A stretch of 64,000 bases of DNA from Charina bottae (Eukaryota > Chordata > Lepidosauria > Squamata > Charinaidae). The translations under genes and the position numbers were made by a program. How positions within the stretch are numbered: the stretch's first letter is position 1; every line of letters begins with the position of its first letter. The notes below the pieces were generated by a model. It was not told where the DNA came from, did no database searches, and saw only the letters and a program-made list of their open reading frames with translations. The DNA is taken from contig JALMGJ010000004.1 of the NCBI GenBank assembly GCA_023362775.1, positions 37,154,929-37,218,928 of the forward strand, given 5' to 3'. Positions 49,036 to 59,968 of the stretch are shown here, piece after piece.

Positions 49036-49337
49036 AACTTCCCCCTCTACTATTCCTTTTTTCTCCTTTTCCTGTGCCCCATATTCTATGTTTAGAAAAA
49101 GGTTGGAGAAACTTGAAAAACTGTCAAGAGCAACTTTCCTAGAGAAAAGAAAGAGCTTTTGAAGGAATCCCAGAGCTCCAAAGAACACTTGGAAAAAGCT
49201 TGAGTTGCTTCCTACAGTTTTTGAGAAGCAAAACCTGGAAAGACTGAAGACATTCTGAAGTGATAGAGGTGGCTTTTGACCACCTGTAATCCAAGCTTTG
49301 TTTACTTCTATTTCAGTTTTCACTAGAATATTAGAAC
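49036..49337. other. Intron between PLE and solo LTR
   Basis: No recognised feature apart from the agaac target-site copy at 49333-49337. Confidence 0.4.
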
Positions 49338-49697
49338 TGTCAGGGTATACCCAGACATTGTATTAAGAATTTTACTGCAGTGAATAAGGTAGCACAGCTG
49401 AGAGCACTGAACAATTAGCTCTGAGGAAACTGAAGAGCTAATTGCATACACCTGAATCAATCACCACTGAATGACTTAGCAAAGTTACATGGATATAAGG
49501 CAGTTGGGAGGAGTCCATATTGCTGGGTGTTGTAGGAGTTGCTGGATTGTGTATTGCTGTGTATAGTTGGTTAAAAGGTATTTTGCCTGTGTATATATAT
49601 TTGTATTTAGTAAAATCTGTATATATTGGAAGTCATAGACTCGAAGCAAATTTGTTCTGAACCACTCTTGGGTTGCACCAACCGTGCTACTCTGACA
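49338..49697 (+). mobile_element. Solo LTR, family A (360 bp)
   Basis: It begins TGTCAGGGTATACCC and ends CTACTCTGACA, giving TGTCAG/CTGACA terminal inverted repeats. A perfect 5-bp target-site duplication, agaac, lies at 49333-49337 and 49698-49702. There is a TATA-like tggatataagg near 49489. No internal retroviral or gag-pol sequence is present, so it arose by LTR-LTR recombination. Confidence 0.88.
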
Positions 49698-49728
49698 AGA
49701 ACATGGAAAGGCGTTTTGTATTTCTGTA

Positions 49729-50306
49729 GTGAATGAGGCAATGCGCATAGTGACGGGATGCCTCAAACCTATGCCCTTTAATAAACTATATCCCCTTGTT
49801 GACATTGCTCCACCTAAGATTAGAAGGGAAGTAGAAGCAGACGCTGAAAGAACCAAGCAAGAGACTGACTCTCGTCACCCTCTGAGCAGATATGCTCCTC
49901 CAATTCGTCAACTTAAATCTAGAAAGAGCTTTATGGCAAGAACTAATACTCCAGAGGGGTCCAAAGAACAGAATCAAGTAAGTAAATGGAGGAATGAGCT
50001 CACTGATTTGAGTATTTTACCAAAGGAAGAAATGGCCGCTGGAAACACTCTCCCTTATACAATTTGGAGGACAATGAATAGGATGAGGGTGAGGGTACCA
50101 AGGTGGAAGACGAATTTATTTAAGTGGGGGTTGTTGGCTGACGACAATGCATTATGTGAATGTGGAGAAATCCAAGACCCGGAGCATCTGATGGTGTGTC
50201 GATTACTGTCGGAGCCTTTTACTGTCGATGACCTACAGCAAGCTAATGACAAAGCTGTGGCGGTGGCTACATTTTGGCAGAGTGCAGTTTGATCTGGACA
50301 CTAAAT
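49729..50306 (+). pseudogene. C-terminal fragment of a non-LTR retrotransposon, clade not assigned
   Basis: An uninterrupted frame to 50292 reads EAMRIVTGCLKPMPFNKLYP, VDIAPPKIRREVEADAERTK, HPLSRYAPPIRQLKSRKSF and RRMRVRVPRW-like stretches. A putative zinc-knuckle CECGEIQDPEHLMVC follows, then FTVDDLQQANDKAVAVATFW. I know this arrangement (RIVTGCLKPTP ... IAPP.IRR ... C-C-H-C ... FW) from the region behind the RT domain of some animal LINEs. It is clearly not the L2 or BovB C-terminus seen elsewhere here. A 3' end with an aaataaataaat tail follows at about 50303. The 5' end stops near the solo LTR with no RT domain, so it is a 5'-truncated insertion. It has no in-frame stop over 187 codons. 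Confidence 0.6.
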
Positions 50307-50309
50307 AAA

Positions 50310-51035
50310 TAAATCTCTGCAGCTGCTCTGTTTTTGATGAGGTTGATACTGATTCATGAAAATTGTGACAAGGTATTGACAGCATCTGTGAACAAGGAGA
50401 TGATTAAAATTTTGAGCAAAGTCCTTAATTTAATACAACTCAGCTGAGGGGAGATGTAAAGCTGATAGTGATAATATAGTTAAATCCTACTCATAGGACC
50501 TTACTCAAGTATGTACTGTAGCTTTAATGTGAAGTCTATACATTCTGGGAATCTAGCTTTCGTTGAGAAACTATGCAGGTATATGGTGAAGCCCAAATTT
50601 AGATTATTGCTCTTACAATTGTTGGTTCAAAGAAGAGAGATTTCATTCTAGAGGAGAAACCTAAAACTTAATAGTACATTAACCTGCTACTTTAACAAGC
50701 AAGTATACCATAAAAAAGGTCCATTACAACTTTTCTTTTTTGTTGGACTTTTGGACAGGATGGCTGAATTACAAGTAATCTAAAAATAAAATATATTAAT
50801 ATTTAAAAGAAATTTTAAAAAGCATGGCACAATGATGTATATGGCTTCATCACTGCTTCCTCTCTTTAACTATTCCTTGTGATGTACATAACTTTTAACA
50901 GCATTGTGTGCTAATGTGTCAATTAAATTAAGAAGAATAAAAGGAGAAACAAATTTCTCTGTAGAAATTTTATTTGAATTTTATATAAAATGTATTGTAA
51001 ACCCTTGGAGAAGATAATGGAGATGGTTGACCATC
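50310..51035. other. Intron, nothing recognised
   Basis: AT-rich sequence with no coding or repeat signature I can name. Confidence 0.4.
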
Positions 51036-51410
51036 TCAAGCTTGTCCTTAAAGTGCTCCAGTTTCACATTCAGTTACTGAAGATAAAAGTCTGGATCACT
51101 GCAGCACGTTCTATGTGGGGCTATCTTTGAAGGCTGCTCAGAAACAGCAATTTGTACAAAATGTGCCTGCTTGTATACTGGAGAATCAAAATGGCCATAG
51201 TCATATAACCCCTGTTTTACAGTGGCTGCACTGGCTACCAGTTGGTTTCTGGGTGCAATTCAAAGAGCTATTTTTAACTTACAAAGCCCTATAAGGCTTG
51301 GCACCTAGGTATGTACTGTACAAGACCGCCCTTCTGTGTGGAAATGGCCCACGCAAACTGCCCAGTCTTAGTTTCTTTGGGCACCTTTAATGCTGAATTC
51401 AAAGCATCCA
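51036..51410 (+). mobile_element. Badly decayed L2 LINE fragment
   Basis: Plus-strand words correspond to the L2 RT C-terminus: ggggctatctttgaaggc (GLPLKT-like), cagtggctgcactggctaccagt (QWLHWLPV) and caattcaaagagctatttttaac with ttacaaagcccta (QFKELF.TYKAL). Many stops and frameshifts. Confidence 0.65.
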
Positions 51411-52898
51411 AAAGGAGAGAAGGAATCAGCTATTGCTTGCTCAGTTTGTGGAGGATGGGTCAAGAAGGCAGGGCTTGGGCTCTGTAGAGGTTTAGGTGGA
51501 GGTGGCGTGTAGCCCAGTTGTACCTCTTGGGGCAATCAGTGGGATCTGAATTTTAGAATACGTTCTGAAACGGTACAGGGAAAATAAAAACCTGCATTAG
51601 TTGAGTCTATTATAAATTAAAATTTATAACCATGCTAGCCTAAAAAATTGCATAGTGTAGCTAAAGAAGAAAGTTCATCCACACGTTAACACAGCATTAA
51701 TTGCATTGTTCTCATTTGTTGTTTAGGATTTTTTCTGATTAAGCAAAAAAAAAAAAATCCACCCTTTACATTGATCATTAAAAGATCTGGAACTTACTCT
51801 TGGGGGGGGGGGGAAGGCCCGATGCTTTAAACTGATCATTTGTAACTATTTTTTTTAATAATTTTTAAATAACTTTTTAAATAATTTTTTTTAACTTTAA
51901 TAAGTTGAAGAAGAGGGAACAAACGATCCATCTAGAAATTCATAGTCTTTAGCAACAAAACCGATGACCATTAAGGATGAATCTTTTACACACTCAGATT
52001 TTCCCTCCTCCTAAACAGTGATTAATCATGAAGTTCTACAACCAGTTTTCAGTAGACAACGTTCATCACCGATGTACGAGGGTGGTTAGCTGCAGCATGT
52101 GTAAACTCTATAGGAAAGGAAAATACTGCATTTGTTAAGGGTCTAATGAGCAAAGCATGTTTAGATCAGCTTGGTACTAGCTCTCATTAACATGTTTAAA
52201 AGCACTGACACTGAAAGATTATTCACAAAGGTGAACCCTACAAGCCTGCGTCTCTAACATATCTATCACATATTCAACAAGTCATATTTAATCCTGTCCT
52301 CTCTGTTTTACTGAAGCATGGCAGTGCAATTTTCTGAAAGAAATAGAGGTGTTTACAGTACTGTTAAAACAGCCTCAAACATTCACAAGTCAATGTTTTA
52401 TTATGCCTCTGACTCTAAGCCCCCAAGGCTAAACCTCACTTAACATCTTCAGTGTGATTAATAAGTTTTTGTTGAACTTGGCCATATGGCAAAACACTAT
52501 TTAAACCTTTTTTTGGGATATCTGTTCTGTTTCGGATTTGTAGGATTTAAACAAAGACTATTAATGAAAGATGTACAACAGATGGAGGGGACAATGAAAT
52601 TCTTAATATGCAGGTAGTCACGCAACTGATTAGCAGCTCCAAAGCTAAATTTTAAAAGTGTGTAAATAGTAATTTAATCAGGAGTGAATAATCCAAGGCC
52701 ACATATATTTTCTGAAAACCTTTGATGCAGCCTCCAGAGCTCCTTCAAAAATTGACATCAAATTGCAATGCTCAGTGTGACAGAAAGAGGAAATTTATTA
52801 CATATCTAGTAAGCAAATTAATTCAATTGATTAATGATTTTAAGGCTCAGCATAATGTATCTACTCTTCTACTTTGCAACACCAAAGTGATTGTTTAC
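51411..52898. other. Intron, nothing recognised
   Basis: It contains a poly-A run near 51746, a poly-G run near 51802 and AT-rich stretches to 51900. No repeat termini or exons were seen before the donor at 52898. Confidence 0.4.
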
Positions 52899-53233
52899 CT
52901 TTTCATTTTTCCTTTCTTCTGTTTTGCAAGCTGTGTTGGTTGGGCTACAAGTCACCAAGCTACTGATGGGCCCATTTCCAGCTTCTCCATTCAGATTGAC
53001 TGCAGTGACATTGGGAGGAGTAATTGCTGCTGCTGCTGAAGTGAGAGGAATAATAGGTCTGGCGCATTGTGCTCCAGGGATGACATGCACAGGAGAGTGG
53101 TGGATGTGTTGTGGAGAAACCACTGAGTGTGACCTGATCACAGTTGCTGGGAGGCGAGACGGAGAATTCTGAGTTCTCAGTGGTGAGACTGTGGCTGTGG
53201 GCCGATCCTGTGCCTGCACAGAATTGTGCACAA
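52899..53233 (-). CDS. SH3RF3: SH3RF3 internal coding exon (Ser/Pro-rich linker)
   Basis: The 335-base exon follows acceptor tttctttccag and ends AAAAG before donor GTAAAC. It starts with two bases that complete a valine codon begun by the previous exon. It reads VHNSVQAQDRPTATVSPLRTQNSPSRLPATVIRSHSVVSPQHIHHSPVHVIPG ... ITPPNVTAVNLNGEAGNGPISSLVTCSPTNTACKTEERKNEK. The low-complexity Ser/Pro/His-rich sequence fits the long disordered linker of POSH proteins between the third and fourth SH3 domains. It ends in phase 0, compatible with either copy of the next exon. The tandem duplication stops about 5.1 kb short of this exon, so it is single-copy. Confidence 0.88.
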
Positions 53234-53779
53234 CTGGAAAGAAAAAGGGAGTAGGGAAACAAGAGGGGAAAAAACTTGATTTCAGGAATACTGTTAAAAT
53301 AGAAATGGGGGTATAATATGATTTTGAACACCTCAAACTGCTAAGGTTCAGACTGAAACTCTTTGACTGTAAGTCATCTACAATACAGTCTATCCATTAT
53401 GCAGAAACAGCAACACAGTAGGAGCAGTATTGTAAAATGCAAGAGCTTGCAATTTTCATCTTATATCTTGATTTGCAATATGTAGAAAAACTGCATGCAC
53501 ACTCAGTTCAGAAATAAATGTAATCCAAGCAAATATACTCAGGATCAGGTTGAACTAGATTTCAGTAGGATACTTTTTAAAATAAAAGTAATAAAGAATA
53601 CTTTAACTGGAAACCACAACATTTCTTACCTACATATGAATTCAGGAAGCTGCCTTATTTACCCACCTAACCAGCACTATCTATTCTGACAGATGATGGA
53701 TGAAGGAATCCAGAATACTGTGAATTATTTGTGGGGAAAGCCAATCAGATTAATTTTGACTTGGACTTCAGAGTTGGGG
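53234..53779. other. Intron, nothing recognised
   Basis: AT-rich. No repeat boundaries or coding signal. Confidence 0.4.
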
Positions 53780-54104
53780 CAGATCATAGAGGTGTTACAT
53801 CAGCAATTATTTGTTCTTCTGTTTTGAGTTCTTTTTAGCTGCCTAGATTTCAAGGATATGGACAAGATACCTGGAGAGATGAGGAGTAGCACCTGTTTAC
53901 TCAACCCTAGCCCCTCCTCTAAATCAGCTAAAACAAGAGTGGCCGAAGTGATAAGGGAGGGGATCAATGCCTCCTTACAAGAGGGAGGTGTTTCCTCCTC
54001 TCTCAAGAAAGCAGTCATAAAAAAATACTGAAGGAACCCCCTTTTCCTTGATCCGAGAGACCTATGCAATTAGAGACCAACTCACATGTACCATTTCTGA
54101 GAAT

Positions 54105-54607
54105 CGTCTGTAGCTTGAATCATGTCAACTGGATTTCTATTTTCTCAGTGGAAACGTTTAGCTCCTTATCCAAGGAGCTTCTTCAGTCTGAGCAAAGTTA
54201 GTAAGGGTCAAGGAATCCATTTATGCCCACTTGGAAAATCCTTCCTTGAATAGAGGTGGGGGCCTCAGGCACAATCTTTCCCCTATCTTCCTCCCTGCTT
54301 TGTCTTCTGTGCCTAGGAAGATTAAGACCATTTCGCAAGCTCAACAGCAGCATGGTGATCTTAACGATCCTCCTTTAGATGATAAAGGGACTTAGAAATA
54401 ACATCTCAAAATAACCATGACCTAGCCCCAGGTGCAAGGTCACACAGCCACCTAGAAACATATTTAAGGATTCCCTTACTAACTTTGCTCAGACTGAAGA
54501 AGCTCCTTGGATAAGGAGCGAAACGTTTCCACTGAGAAAATAGAAATCCAGTTGACATGATTCAAGCTACAGACAATTCCACCTGGATGACTGAGAACCT
54601 TCATAGA
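54105..54607 (+). mobile_element. PLE family 2 insertion with inverted arms, coding tail and hammerhead-like motif
   Basis: It is bounded by a perfect 13-bp target-site duplication, catttctgagaat, at 54092-54104 and 54608-54620. The 102-bp arms are inverted (54106-54207 and 54473-54574). Between them the plus strand reads VKESIYAHLENPSLNRGGGLRHNLSP (54208-54286). That is the C-terminal tail of Neptune/Poseidon-like PLE proteins as I know them. A decayed 3' region follows. The right arm carries the hammerhead-like core. The left arm has TAAAC where GAAAC is expected. Confidence 0.85.
54488..54536 (+). ncRNA. Hammerhead-ribozyme-like motif of PLE family 2
   Basis: Core CUGAAGA at 54494-54500, one extra A, stem II GCUCC/GGAGC (54502-54506 with 54515-54519, loop uuggauaa), GAAAC at 54520-54524, and GUU at 54525-54527 as helix III partner and cleavage triplet. 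Helix I: A54493-U54528 and G54492-C54529, a 3-nt bulge, then CUCA (54488-54491) with UGAG (54533-54536). The extra base between the core and stem II occurs in both PLE families here. Confidence 0.5.
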
Positions 54608-55031
54608 CATTTCTGAGAATGGTTATCAGAAACACGTTGGCCTTGCAGTTCTGTTTAATACTAGGTTATGGTACTAAAACTACTTTTGGTTGCCTTGGTG
54701 GAAAATGTATGCTGGAAACTGGGATGGAGGAGTTAGCCTTGTTAGTTCTCCTAGATGTCTCAGTGGCTTTTGACATTAGAGTCTAGAGTCATTTATATAG
54801 TGAGATGGGCAGCTTATAAATTTAATAATAAATAAAATAAATATTTTTAACCATAGTATCCTTCTGGACTCCCTGAGGAGACTGAACCTTGGGGGTATCA
54901 TTTTACAGCGGTTCAGAATCTTCCTGTCGGCTAGGTTCAGAAGGTGATACTGGGGGACCACGATTTGACACCTAGGCTGTTGACTTATCATGTTCCATAA
55001 GACCATTTCGTTTTGTCTCCCATGCTATTCA

Positions 55032-55300
55032 TGTAGAGAGTAAGGAAGATGACCTTGACAGAGATAAGTGAGATCCATTACCAAAGCAACGAGGGGAAAA
55101 ACGTATCTTCAGTTCAAAACAAACACAAAGTATGTGTAAGTGGCTCAGGCACCTCCCTAATTCACATGGGTATAAGAAGGGGAGGAGGTTCAGCACAATC
55201 AGACTTGCAAGATTCTGTTATTATAGCCACTCTCAATAAAAGTAGTCTTAGCCTTCCTGTGGATTTGATTCCTGGTCTGATCTATCTGGTAGGGCTAACA
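55032..55300 (+). mobile_element. Solo LTR, family B (269 bp)
   Basis: TG...CA ends (tgtagagagtaagg ... tagggctaaca). 5-bp flanks attca (55027-55031) and gttca (55301-55305) form a one-mismatch target-site duplication. A TATA-like gggtataagaagg near 55167 and AATAAA near 55237 are spaced as an LTR promoter and poly(A) signal. It is the same family as 23880-24142. It interrupts the L2 RT between MLFN-like and IYMKPLGE-like codons. Confidence 0.8.
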
Positions 55301-56225
55301 GTTCAATATTTACACAAAACTACTGGGAGAGGTTATCTAGAATTTTGGAGTGGGTTGTCATCAATATGCTGGCTTTATGCTGATGTCACCTAATTCTATG
55401 CTCCTTACCATCCAGTTCCAAGGTAGCAGTTGGTATCTACTATGTAAGTTTGATAATGGGCTCAATGAAAGAAAACACGCTGAAATTAAATTGAAACAAG
55501 TCAAGGTGCTATTGGAAAACAGGCAACTGATCTCAGGGACTAAGTTTCAGACTGTTTTGGAAAGGGTTGCACCGTCCTTGAAAGAACAGATTTGTAGCCT
55601 GAGAACATTCCTTGAACCTCAGCTTCCACTGGTGGGATTTTTGATGAGGAATGGACGTGTCCATTCCTGAGCCAGATGAATTTGGCAAGGATTATTACCC
55701 TGGATATCTTGCAATTGCAGCATGCTCTGCGTGGGGTATTTCTTAGTAAGTGTCTGAAAGTTGCAGCTAGAGAAGCAGGTTAAATGCTAATTGGAATCAT
55801 ATGATGCTGCCTGTACTGAAACATCTGCACTAGCTGCCAGTTGCTGACTAGGCACAATTGAAGATGTTAGCATTGACTTTTAAAAGTATAATTGGTTTAA
55901 GACCCAACCATCTAAAGGACCACCTCTTCCATTATGGCCTTGTCTGGTGGTTAACATGTATAGGAAAGGCCCTTTTAAGATGCTTTGGTTGTCTTTTTGT
56001 CATATGGAAAAGAGCTTTGTCCTACGCTGTCCTTGGGCCAAGTCTCTCAATGTTGAGGAAACCTGTAACAATACATTACTTTCAGTAGGCTTTTAATTGT
56101 TAGTTAATTTTAGTATATATTTTATCATTAATTTTAATTTGCATTTTCAAGTTTTTATATTCTGTTTTTGTTTTTAAATTGTTACTGGCCTTCAGGGCTT
56201 GCCAGAGCAGACTTATTATTAAATA

Positions 56226-57133
56226 AACTAATACAATAAATAGCTATTTTTTCTGTTCCTGAATGTCTAGCAGAACCTACATGCAGAGTATATCCATTTA
56301 AAGATAAGACCTTTATAATGAATGAATTTTCTTGAAAATGTGGGATAAGAAGCCACATGACAGTCACATAAAACTCAAGTCCATTCTGTTGCACTTCTGA
56401 TCAGAGGCTAAGTGTTTTTTCTTAATATGCTTAGGACAAATTAGTGTTGTATGTAAGGAAAGCAATCTGGTGACAATCAGAAAGCATTTCTGAAATGGTT
56501 CTGAAAAGCTGCTGGAATATATAATTAACTTTTATTTATTACACATTATAGCCAAAGTATAAAAGCTAAAAACAACAACAGTATAAAAGCTGAATAAATA
56601 TGCATGCAGAAAATTATTTGAATAAAGAATGCCATGTGGGGAAAAAAGTCCATTACAGAATGTATACACTCTATTTTTTTTAAAGAAAGTTATATTTCAA
56701 GCCTTTGGGTGTATCACTTGTATTTGCATTGCACAATAAACATCTTTCATATTTTAAACCTATTAATAGACTGTTTTAAAACATTAAAGCCATGCACGAC
56801 TTGTTAAGCGGACTTATAAAGTTTACTTCTTAACATACAGGATGTTTTACGCTCCCCAAATGAATTAGTGTAACATCTGTAAGAGCTGTAATGGGACTTC
56901 CGTTGTGGGTACAGGATAGCAAGATAGCCAAAATGTGGTTCTTGCCATCAATAAATACCACCTTAAGCAAAAACAAAAAAAAAAACAAAAAAAACCCTCT
57001 AATCCTTATTACTGATTAAGTTTTAAACAGAGCCAAGGATTTGCTGAGGAACCCTACAGAGACAAAAGGGTTCCAGAGACTCCTGTCTCTGATACGAGAT
57101 CCAGAGGACAGGATGCCTGCACTTCATACCTAC
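56226..57133. other. Intron, nothing recognised
   Basis: AT-rich, with an A-rich run near 56967-56997. The minus-strand donor of the upstream exon lies at 57133. Confidence 0.4.
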
Positions 57134-57381
57134 CCATCTGCACAGAACTGCGAGGCTGGGCAACTGTGTGCTGAGAAGAGTATCTCATACAGTTGTTCAT
57201 CTGTGGGGATCCCGCTGGCAGCTGGGTCTGCGAGGGAGGGGTCGTGATTGGAAGCGCTGGTCTGGCAACAGGAGCAGCATTGGTAAGAGCGGGGGCTCCT
57301 GGCTGACCATCTCGAGGGGAGCCTTTTGCTGCTGGAGAGCCCCCCGTTAAATTCCTGGGCTGGCTAGTTGCTGCGGGGACC
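57134..57381 (-). CDS. SH3RF3: SH3RF3 internal coding exon (after the third SH3)
   Basis: The 248-base exon follows acceptor cttgttttccag and ends ATGG before donor GTAGGT. Its first base completes the arginine of ...TPVSR. It then reads VPAATSQPRNLTGGSPAAKGSPRDGQPGAPALTNAAPVARPALPITTPPSQTQLPAGSPQMNNCMRYSSQHTVAQPRSSVQM. Its Pro/Ala/Ser-rich low-complexity composition fits the inter-SH3 linker. One base is left over, and the next exon's TT makes valine. A competing donor a few bases further on (TAG|GTATGA) would not keep the frame with the exon at 53233. Confidence 0.85.
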
Positions 57382-58396
57382 CTGGAAAACAAGGAAGTCC
57401 AACATTGCAAGAAGTCAAAGGAAGCATGATTGAAACCAGTGTTTCCTCCTGTGACTAGATTTCTCCTGTGCCATCATTTGGCACAGCATCTCTTGGGATT
57501 CTTACTGTGCGCCTCCCAAGTACAATAAAGGACAAGCTCTTTCATTAGCTGCTAGATAGAACAGCCTATTCGTTCTGTCTCATGTGATTATTTGCTTACT
57601 TAATTATGTGATTTTTTTTTGCCAACACTGATATTTTAATTAAAGAACACTTAGTTAAAACCAAACCTTTTAGGTCTAATTTACTAACTCATCTTATTTT
57701 CCTGTAGAAAGGTAGTGCTCTCTCTCTGTACATATATTCATTATGAGATGGATGGAAGGAGGGAGAGATCTATATGACAAATATATTTTCCAGGGTGTAA
57801 AAACGTGAAAGTAGCCGGAGAAGCAATATGTAATGCAAAATATGCAACCTTGCTTAGAGCTCTTTTATAGAGAAAGAAAAAGCTGGACAGAAATCCTTCA
57901 TTCTGGTGTTGAGAAGAAATGTAGGCTGTACTAGTACTTGAATAAAAAAACTCTATTTAGCCTCTTTTAAAGGAAACATGAGCCACGCAAAGAGTAGGAA
58001 GCAGAAACAATGGACATTTCAGCTGGATCATACACATTTTCTAACTCTTTGTGTGCTATCGCTGCCACGTGCAGCAGCTTAGACAGACATCTTTCCCAGC
58101 CTAGCTATGAGCAACCTCTTTATCTAGACATCGGGCCTGAGACCATAGACAGGATAAGCATGTGCTTCACTGTGGAGATATAGTGTGCGACCAGGCACAA
58201 CCCCTCAGCATCACAAACTGTTCTTACAACCCATTCGTGAGGATACTATGATAAAAATCGTATGGAATTGAACATTAGTTCTATTTTAAAAATTAAAAAA
58301 AAAACACACCTGAAGTGTAACTGAGGGAAGACACATTTATTTCCTTCCTTTGGGAGGTGGTGATATCAAATTGCTAAACCTCCCATTGCTTCTCAC
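57382..58396. other. Intron, nothing recognised
   Basis: Just over 1 kb between two supported exons. No repeat termini recognised. Confidence 0.45.
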
Positions 58397-58567
58397 CTGG
58401 AAACAGGAGTAACATAATTGCCTGGAAAGACTCCACACATGCCATTTCTCAAGGACGTCCCTTTGAACCAGCCATCCTGACACTTCTCGATAACACGATA
58501 CATTTCACCCTTTCGTAGCTCTAGCTCATCAGTCTTCTGGGGTTTGTATGCATATAATGCCAAATAA
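58397..58567 (-). CDS. SH3RF3: SH3RF3 internal coding exon (third SH3 domain)
   Basis: The 171-base exon follows acceptor catttttttgacag and ends TTTCCAG before donor GTGAGA. It reads [57 protein letters not shown], a complete SH3 fold in one exon. The ALYAY motif, [10 protein letters not shown] loop, DGWFKG tryptophan and GVFPGNYV terminal segment are all present. The ALYAYKPQK start is the SH3RF3 version as I recall it (SH3RF1 has a different sequence there). It is the most 5' exon of the gene in this window. The RING finger and the first two SH3 domains must lie beyond 64000. Confidence 0.9.
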
Positions 58568-59085
58568 CTGTCAAAAAATGATAAATATATAAATAATGAA
58601 AGGATAAAGCTGAAATTGCACATAGCAACTGAACCATATTTTGTTTTAACATAAAATACCTGTTATTGCCAAATTTCTTTATTCAGTGGGGAACAACTGA
58701 AATGATTAACCAGCAAAAGACTATAGGAAAAAAAAGAACAGAAAACTCCATCCAGACAGTTAGATACAAGATCTTTGACACACTGACAGCACTGGAACTT
58801 TAATTAGAACTTTTGCTACAGGTTTCAAAAACAGGACCATCCACAACTAACTTTAGCTGGATATGGACTATCAAAACGAAAAGCAAACCATGGTGATGAA
58901 AATGATGCAACAATCAAGAAATTCCACAAAATGTATTTTTAGGATATTTTGCACTTCAAAATAGGCAGCTGAACTAAGGGACTTAGTAATATTTCTGAAA
59001 TTACTAGAAACAATTTAAAAAATCATAATTCTTAATTTTCCCAATTATTTTATATTTTACCAGAGAGAAAGTCCTTGAAAATCAG
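58568..59085. other. Intron, nothing recognised
   Basis: AT-rich intronic sequence before the L2 element. Confidence 0.45.
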
Positions 59086-59270
59086 GGTAGGTGGTTTGAT
59101 GGGATATGCTGTTCTGGGACACCGGTAGTTGCAGCTGAGGGAAAACATGGACGGGGGGGAAGGGGAAGCACTTAAAAGACTGGGCACAGGTAGGCTGATG
59201 GGATATGCTGTGCTTGGACATCACTGGTTGGTACCCTGGCCAGGGAGAGGAGCAGGGATGACAGGGATAA
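59086..59270 (+). repeat. Two imperfect ~99-bp units ahead of the L2 leader
   Basis: The word gatgggatatgctgt begins at 59098 and again at 59197. Weaker matches follow (ggacaccggtagttg / ggacatcactggttg). It could be a tandem 5' promoter unit of the LINE or an independent local repeat. Confidence 0.5.
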
Positions 59271-59371
59271 TCCAAGATGGCGATCGGGAGCGGTCGCCGC
59301 TGAGCGTTGCTCCGGGAGAGGGGTTCCTGGTCTCCTGAATCCCACCCTACCTGCCTTTTTGTTACCTGGAG

Positions 59372-59968
59372 GTGTGGGTAGGGGATTTTGTGAGGTTCCC
59401 TCGGCTTTCATTTCTAGACCGAGGTGGGGAGATGGCTGGACCCCCCCGGGTGGAACAGCAGGCGACGAGGCGGCGAAGCGGGGCAGCAAAACGCGATGGC
59501 CGTTTGGAGGAGGAGAGTTGGAAAACGGCGAAAACGGCGAAACGCGGTGCTTTTCCCTGCGGGCTTTGGGGGCTCGGGCGAGCCCACTGCGGACTGGGCG
59601 GACTCCCAGTGATCCCTGGTGACTTCTTACTATTCAGTCAAGGACGCGCGGCCCCTTGGCGGCCCTCTGGTGTAGCGGAGGAAACGGCGGAGTGGCGGAG
59701 TGTAATCAGAAGCCTGTGGGCCTTGTGGACAAGTACTCCACTATATTTTTGGGAACTTGGGGCCAAAACGGACTTTGACAAACCCCCGCAACTATTAATG
59801 GACCTGGCGAGCCCCAGAGATTTAATATACACTGGAGGCTTGCGAGACCTTGGCACTACAACAAGACGGGAGAGCAGAGCAGCGGAGCGTGCTAGGTCTT
59901 GGGGCACACCGATTTGGACGATCTTTTGGTGGGCCTGGTGGTCTTTAACTGTGGGGGCGGGGGTCTAA
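59372..59968 (+). other. 198-codon open frame in the L2 leader, function unknown
   Basis: The frame lies where an ORF1 would be expected, about 430 bases before the RT frame. It has no coiled coil, zinc knuckle or RRM-like motif that I can see. It is arginine- and tryptophan-rich with GC-driven codon use, and other frames are open in parts too. L2-clade elements often have no ORF1 or a poorly conserved one, so I do not call it a gene. Confidence 0.25.

Larger units (their letters stand above)
53780..56225 (+). mobile_element. Decayed L2 LINE interrupted by a PLE and a solo LTR
   Basis: Scattered plus-strand frames follow L2 RT in order: SPSSKSAKTRVAEVIREGINASLQEGGVSSSLKKAVIKKY (53920-54030), PFL.MVI.NTLALQF, EELALLVLLDVSVAFD (RT motif A, near 54730), HSILLDSLRRLNLGGIILQRF, FVLSPMLF, and GVGCHQYA.FMLM-type remains of the catalytic YADD. 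C-terminal scraps run to about 56090, then an aaataaac tail. The PLE (54105-54607) and LTR (55032-55300) each split it cleanly. A short AT-rich L2-like tail is also inserted near 54780-54845. Confidence 0.75.
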
